DNA of 10,633 nucleotides. It comes from Candidatus Brockarchaeota archaeon. GTDB taxonomy: Archaea > Thermoproteota > EX4484-205 > DTQO01. Every line of letters starts with the position of its first letter. Positions within the stretch are counted from its first letter, which is position 1. The translations under genes were made by a program, and so were the position numbers. Location: positions 1-10,633 of the forward strand of contig JAFNJA010000017.1 in NCBI GenBank assembly GCA_017601265.1, written 5' to 3'. Below are positions 7,601 to 10,633 of the stretch, piece after piece. Under the pieces are notes generated by a model. It worked only from the letters and a program-made list of their open reading frames with translations, did no database searches and was not told where the DNA came from.

Positions 7601-8024
7601 CGACGAGCAAGCTCTTTACCTGGGTGGACCTCACCACTATCCCCTCCACGGCCACGAGCTTGTTCAGGTGCTCGGTCTTTATCCCCCTCAACGGGGTCTT
7701 CTCGGGAAGCCCCCTGATCCTGACGTTGAACCTCTTCAGCTTCGAGGCGTACGCCGGGTCTATCGAAGCCAACTCGGGCCTGCTGTGCTTCTCGAGCTCC
7801 GGAAGGATCTCGATCGGGTTCTTCACTATGCGTCTTCCGAGCTCCCCGTTGAACTGCAAAAGGTCGTCGAAATCCACGACCAGGGACCTCGAACCCGAGG
7901 CAACGGCTTGTTCCAACCTCGCCCTGTACTTCAGGTTGCCGGATTCGTCCCTGAAGTTGCGGATGAACTTGACGAACTCCTCCGCCTCGTCGAAACTTTG
8001 CGAAAGTTCACTTCCATCCGGCAC
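4678..8024 (-). CDS. mcm: Replicative DNA helicase MCM, interrupted by an intein and out of frame by one base
   Basis: MCM is the hexameric replicative helicase of archaea. It is read from GTG 8024, 17 bases inside the end of GINS, to TAG 4678. The N-extein (426 codons, 8024-6747) holds the N-terminal domain with a zinc site C147, C150, C169, C174, Walker A GDPGTAKS at 343-350, and Walker B ending in IDE at 405-407. The intein follows MEQQ. The C-extein (265 residues, 5475-4681) restarts at TCSVAKGG and holds sensor 1 (AAANP, N450 after splicing), the arginine finger LSRFD (R475) and a C-terminal winged-helix region. The spliced product would be 691 residues, a normal length. However, the first frame stops at 6317-6315 inside the intein, and the second is open only from about 6417 on. 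One base must be regained (a -1 shift) to join them. Automatic annotation would probably give two broken MCM genes. The extein parts look fully functional, so I treat it as one gene. Confidence 0.93.
5805..6325 (-). pseudogene. Degenerate LAGLIDADG homing endonuclease domain of the intein
   Basis: Family-like text such as ELTPRVAAALGYL, FESEDPSILGEV and KGLAEDYQDLLLKFGI identifies the two-motif LAGLIDADG endonuclease usual in inteins. In the first motif (about 6294-6271) the catalytic Asp position is Ile (LGYLVAIG where LGYLLGDG is typical). In the second (about 6000-5980) it is Gly (AFLGGG where LFDADG is typical). Loss of both Asp residues predicts no DNA cleavage. A low-complexity Ala/Gly/Arg stretch at about 5800-5620 links it to the C-terminal splicing part. 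Confidence 0.8.
6193..6210 (-). promoter_or_regulatory. Possible internal ribosome binding site and ATG in the second MCM frame
   Basis: GAGGTG at 6210-6205 lies 9 bases before an ATG at 6195-6193 in the downstream frame. Starting there would make a 505-residue product with the C-terminal intein half and the C-extein. It could be chance, since GAGGTG is also codons Glu-Val. Confidence 0.3.
6338..6346 (-). other. Candidate frameshift or slippage point in the intein
   Basis: The minus strand reads GGGAAAAGG inside the overlap of the two frames (6417-6315). A lost A or G in this run would account for the shift; a ribosome slipping back one base on AAG could also pass from the first frame to the second. 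The exact point is not fixed by sequence. Confidence 0.4.
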
Positions 8025-8589
8025 CGAGCACGCCCTCCTTCCAAGCGTTCAGGCAGTTGCGGACGACGTTATAAAGGAGCTGCTCCTCGGGTTGGAGGGA
8101 ATCGTAAACGTCCGTCACGTGGTTCGGCGCTGAGGCAAACCTCAATACCTTCCTGACCCTCGCGTTCACGATTTCCCTGACAGCGCTGTCAACCTCGCCC
8201 GCGATGGCCTGGTTCGCTGCCCTAGCTCCGCTCAAGAGCCTCCTCGCTAGGGGGTAGAAGCCCTGCGGCAAGGGCCTCGGGTAATCCGAAGACACCGAGG
8301 TCTCAAGCCACCTGAGCCTGTTCAGCGCCACCCGGTCGAGTTGGTCCTCGTCCCTTGGGGCGGCGATCCCGGACTTGACGAGTTCCTCCGCGATCCACCT
8401 CTCCAGCTCTACCGTGGTGCCCGCCTCCAACTCGATGACGTTCCCTTCGCCGGTCCTTATCTTGTGCCCACCAACGAGGACCTTGACCTTCGCCGGGGAG
8501 TTTAAAAAGTCTGCCTCGAACCTCTTTATCTGGTCAACGACGATTGAGTTGATCAATTCCAAGTCCGACCGAAGCAAGCCCAAATTCAC
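8008..8589 (-). CDS. gins23: GINS complex subunit, Gins23 type
   Basis: GINS binds MCM and Cdc45/GAN to form the active replicative helicase. The protein (193 residues from GTG 8589) has a small beta domain first (KVKVLVGG to IAEELVKSGIA, about 33-78). A helical domain follows, with LRWLE, LPQGFYPLARRL and further helices to about 190. Beta-then-alpha order is that of archaeal Gins23; Gins51 has the reverse. The frame is open further upstream to 8715, but that would overlap the RFC gene and the promoter. GTG 8589 lies about 27 bases after a TATA-like box, so the mRNA is likely nearly leaderless. Its end overlaps the MCM start by 17 bases. A gins23-mcm pair is a known arrangement in Sulfolobus. 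The fold is recognised from motifs only, so the subunit name is less sure than the family. Confidence 0.82.
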   Translation of the reverse strand: MNLGLLRSDLELINSIVVDQIKRFEADFLNSPAKVKVLVGGHKIRTGEGNVIELEAGTTVELERWIAEELVKSGIAAPRDEDQLDRVALNRLRWLETSVSSDYPRPLPQGFYPLARRLLSGARAANQAIAGEVDSAVREIVNARVRKVLRFASAPNHVTDVYDSLQPEEQLLYNVVRNCLNAWKEGVLGAGWK

Positions 8590-8612
8590 GTCCCCTGCCG
8601 AGCCGAGTGGCG

Positions 8613-8625
8613 AATTAAACGTATA
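8613..8625 (-). promoter_or_regulatory. Promoter of the GINS-MCM-Hel308-purB operon
   Basis: The minus strand reads TATACGTTTAATT here. A transcript start about 25-27 bases downstream of its centre falls close to the GTG at 8589, pointing to a leaderless or very short-leader message. Confidence 0.55.
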
Positions 8626-8639
8626 CTTCCGGCATACCG

Positions 8640-8646
8640 TTTTAAG
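8640..8646 (+). promoter_or_regulatory. TATA box of the RFC small subunit gene
   Basis: TTTTAAG on the plus strand, about 30 bases before GTG 8674. The predicted start near 8668-8670 leaves only a few bases of leader. It lies back to back with the GINS promoter. Confidence 0.55.
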
Positions 8647-8673
8647 CCCGCCGGGAGGCAGGTAAGCGGCTGC

Positions 8674-9690
8674 GTGGAAACTCCGGTGAGCGGTTTGAGC
8701 TCTGGTTCGGACCAACTGCTTTGGGCCGAGAAGTACAGGCCGAGGAGGTTGAGGGACATAGCCGACCTTGAGCTGATCGTGCGAAGGCTCGAATCCTTCG
8801 TGGAGAAGAAGAACGTGCCAAACCTCCTCTTCGTCGGGCCTCCCGGCACCGCCAAGACTTCGGCCGCGCTCTGCCTGGCCTACGAGCTTTTCGGCGAGAG
8901 GGCTGCGGAAAACACCTTGGAACTGAACGCTTCGGACGAGAGGGGCATACAGACCGTAAGGGAGATAATAAAGGACTTCGCGAGGTCAAGGTCGGTTGGG
9001 GAGGCGGTGCCTTTCAAGCTTCTCATACTCGACGAATGCGACAACATGACGAACGACGCGCAACAAGCCTTGAGGAGGACGATGGAAAAGTACGCCTCCA
9101 CTTGCAGGTTCATACTCATCGCGAACTTCCAAGGGGGGATAATAGAGCCCATCCAGTCGCGCTGCGCGGTCTTCAGGTTCAGCCCGTTCCCTGACGAAGT
9201 CGTGGTCGAGCAGGTCAGGAGGTTGGCGAGGATGGAGAACGTGAGCTTCGACGAAGAGGGCCTCAAGGAGGTCGCGAGGCAGGCTGAGGGGGACATGCGG
9301 AAGGCGATCAACATCGCGGAAGCGGCCGCGGCCGCCAGCGGGGAGATAACGGCGACGACGGTGAATGAGGTCACCGGAAGGTCGTACGCGGCCGAGGTTG
9401 AGAAGATGCTCAAGGCCGAGCTGGAGGGGGACCACGAAGGTGCGGCGAAGATCCTCAGGCAGGTGTTGGCGCAGACGGGTTATTCCGGCAGGGACGTCGT
9501 CAGGGAGGTCCACAGAAGGCTGGGAAGTTTGGAGATAAGCGAAAAGGACAAACTGAGGCTGATAGAGGCTGCCGCGGAGGCGGATTACAGGCTTTCGTTG
9601 GGAGCCGACCCGGAAATCCAACTCGAGGGTTTGCTCGCGAGGGCGGGCTTGGCCTCGAGGGAGAGGGGCGCCAAGAAGGGGGGCGCGTAA
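8674..9690 (+). CDS. rfcS: Replication factor C small subunit (clamp loader ATPase)
   Basis: RFC small subunits form most of the pentamer that loads PCNA onto primed DNA. The 338 residues fit the usual 320-340. Marks in order: WAEKYRP at 17-23, Walker A GPPGTAKT at 55-62, LNASDERG at 84-91, Walker B LILDECD at 117-123, sensor 1 IAN at 149-151, and the SRC motif at 162-164 supplying the arginine finger to the next subunit. Lid and C-terminal collar helices follow. Two variations: Ala for the usual second Gly in Walker A, and DECD rather than DEAD in Walker B; Lys61, Thr62, Asp120 and Glu121 are kept, so ATP hydrolysis is expected. GTG 8674 is chosen because it sits just after the TATA-predicted start site; in-frame GTG 8686 and TTG 8695 are alternatives. 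No PCNA-binding motif is obvious at the C-terminus. The large subunit is not in the window. Confidence 0.95.
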   Translation: METPVSGLSSGSDQLLWAEKYRPRRLRDIADLELIVRRLESFVEKKNVPNLLFVGPPGTAKTSAALCLAYELFGERAAENTLELNASDERGIQTVREIIKDFARSRSVGEAVPFKLLILDECDNMTNDAQQALRRTMEKYASTCRFILIANFQGGIIEPIQSRCAVFRFSPFPDEVVVEQVRRLARMENVSFDEEGLKEVARQAEGDMRKAINIAEAAAAASGEITATTVNEVTGRSYAAEVEKMLKAELEGDHEGAAKILRQVLAQTGYSGRDVVREVHRRLGSLEISEKDKLRLIEAAAEADYRLSLGADPEIQLEGLLARAGLASRERGAKKGGA

Positions 9691-9701
9691 CCTCCCGGAT
9701 G

Positions 9702-10511
9702 TCAAGGCCCGCCTTGTTCCCTGCTCCTCTGCTGGTTGATCGTGAAGTACCTGGCCCTCTCGAGCCTCACCATCAGCTTGAGCCTCTCGTTCTCGGACCT
9801 CAGGCTTTCGACTTGCGACTTGAGCTGGGCGATCACCCCCTCGACGTTCCTTATGGAGTTGCTGAGGGCGTCCTGCTTCCACTTCTTCACCTCTTCGTCG
9901 GCGGCCTGCAGCTGCGCCGAAAGTTGGGCAACGTTGCTTTCGAGGGACGCCTTCTCCGACCTGAGCGACGAGACGACGTACTCCATCTCCTCGAGCCTCC
10001 GTTTTAGGTATTCGATCTCCTGCCTGGCCCCTTGGAGCTCGGCCTCCAACTCCTTCAGGTCGCCCGAAAGGTCGATCTTGCTTTTCTCAACCACGTCGAG
10101 GACGTAACTTATCGTCTCGTCCGGGGATTTGGCGGCTTCTTCGGCATAGGAGAGGAATTCCGACACGTCAGCCACGGCCTGCCTCAGCTGCTCCAACCCG
10201 AGGCGCGTGTTCTCCGCCGGATCGATGCTGTCCTGCCTCAGCAACTCGACGTAGGAGTTGAACCTCCTTTCGACGGCCGCCGAGCTCTTTAGGATCACGG
10301 GGGCCGCTCCGGGCTTGATGAGAAGTACGGAGTTCTTGATCTCGTTGAGGTGCGAAACGACCTCCCCGACCCTTGGCGCCGTCTTCTCCAAAAGCTCCCT
10401 CGCGCTCATCTTCTCTAGGGCTCTCGAAGGAACTATGAACTCGGTCAAGAGGTTCCTGACCTGCTCCCTGCATTTGGCGATCGAGTCGCTTATTGTAACT
10501 GAAAGGTCCAA
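9702..10511 (-). CDS. Coiled-coil protein of unknown function
   Basis: I do not recognise this family. From TTG 10511 it is 269 residues. The first 130 or so are helical without a strong heptad pattern. About 140-255 is a long coiled coil rich in Glu, Lys, Leu and Arg (for example LEAELQGARQEIEYLKRRLE). There is no signal peptide or membrane segment. The tail ends in Gln/Arg/Gly-rich residues. The frame extends up to GTG 10541, but a TATA box ends only two bases before that GTG, so the transcript would start near 10520 and TTG 10511 is preferred. It converges with RFC, with 11 bases between the stops. It could be a structural, chromosome or division protein; the general shape resembles CdvA's coiled coil, but no PRC barrel is seen. 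Codon use (AGG Arg) matches its neighbours. Confidence 0.85.
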   Translation of the reverse strand: MDLSVTISDSIAKCREQVRNLLTEFIVPSRALEKMSARELLEKTAPRVGEVVSHLNEIKNSVLLIKPGAAPVILKSSAAVERRFNSYVELLRQDSIDPAENTRLGLEQLRQAVADVSEFLSYAEEAAKSPDETISYVLDVVEKSKIDLSGDLKELEAELQGARQEIEYLKRRLEEMEYVVSSLRSEKASLESNVAQLSAQLQAADEEVKKWKQDALSNSIRNVEGVIAQLKSQVESLRSENERLKLMVRLERARYFTINQQRSREQGGP

Positions 10512-10542
10512 GCGGGCCCGTCTATGATGCAAGCTCGGCACC

Positions 10543-10548
10543 GTATAA
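10543..10548 (-). promoter_or_regulatory. TATA box of the coiled-coil gene
   Basis: TTATAC on the minus strand. A start site about 25 bases downstream (near 10520) would leave about 9 bases to TTG 10511. This argues against the GTG at 10541. Confidence 0.45.
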
Positions 10549-10564
10549 GCGTTAAGCGCTGGGT

Positions 10565-10628
10565 TCGAACCGCGGCCTCCCGAAACCCGTGCCCGAGGGC
10601 TGAAGGCATGGCCTGGCAGGCGGTTCGA
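10565..10628. repeat. Inverted repeat with nested pairing upstream of the coiled-coil gene
   Basis: TCGAACCGC at 10565-10573 is the exact reverse complement of 10620-10628. Inside, GGCC at 10574-10577 can pair with 10610-10613, and GTGCC (10589-10593) with GGCAT (10605-10609). The outer arms resemble a tRNA T-loop (GGTTCGAAC), but no cloverleaf could be drawn. It may be a structured RNA or a binding site; in GC-rich DNA chance pairing is possible. Confidence 0.35.
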
Positions 10629-10633
10629 TCGGC

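Noticed and set aside
8501..8508. TATA-like TTTTTAAA (minus strand) inside GINS as the true promoter
   Set aside because: A start downstream of it would remove the beginning of the beta domain, and no in-frame start codon is well placed. The box at 8613-8625 fits better.
10561..10633. tRNA gene suggested by GGGTTCGAACC and GGTTCGATC
   Set aside because: I could not build a 5-base T stem with matching acceptor, D and anticodon arms on either strand. It is kept only as an inverted repeat.

Overview
The window is GC-rich archaeal DNA carrying a DNA-replication and repair cluster next to a cell-division gene. CdvA (archaeal ESCRT-type division), GINS, MCM, Hel308 and RFC small subunit together point to the TACK group (Thaumarchaeota, Aigarchaeota or Crenarchaeota). 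I cannot place it further from sequence alone. Arginine is coded mainly by AGG, ATA is common for Ile, start codons are mostly GTG or TTG, and TATA boxes lie about 25-30 bases before starts, as expected for an archaeon with many short-leader or leaderless transcripts.

Layout. On the minus strand, from right to left, runs one tight operon: GINS (8008-8589), intein-bearing MCM helicase (4678-8024), Hel308 helicase (2443-4671) and adenylosuccinate lyase purB (1051-2436). GINS and MCM overlap by 17 bases; the next two junctions are each 6 bases, with the next start in frame with the preceding stop. A 235-base gap (816-1050) separates purB from a minus-strand cdvA, which runs off the left edge; the gap holds TATA boxes and a 63-base hairpin. 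On the plus strand, RFC small subunit (8674-9690) diverges from GINS across an 84-base gap with a promoter for each. A minus-strand coiled-coil protein of unknown function (9702-10511) converges on RFC with 11 bases between them. The last 120 bases are non-coding, with a promoter and an inverted repeat.

How the genes fit. MCM and GINS form the core of the archaeal replicative helicase (with Cdc45/GAN, not seen here). RFC small subunit belongs to the PCNA clamp loader. Hel308 acts at stalled forks and may carry a PCNA-binding motif at its C-terminus. PurB (purine synthesis) is co-transcribed by position, and CdvA links the neighbourhood to cell division.

The most unusual region is the MCM gene. 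A 1271-base intein sits between Walker B and sensor 1. Its splicing residues look complete, but its LAGLIDADG endonuclease has lost the catalytic Asp of both motifs. The intein is out of frame by one base, inside or beside the endonuclease part, and that part uses CGN arginine codons unlike the rest of the gene. MCM is essential, so the break is a sequencing error, a programmed -1 frameshift, or a newly split intein whose two halves rejoin MCM by trans-splicing. Hel308 also appears to begin at a non-standard ACG codon behind a near-perfect Shine-Dalgarno sequence.
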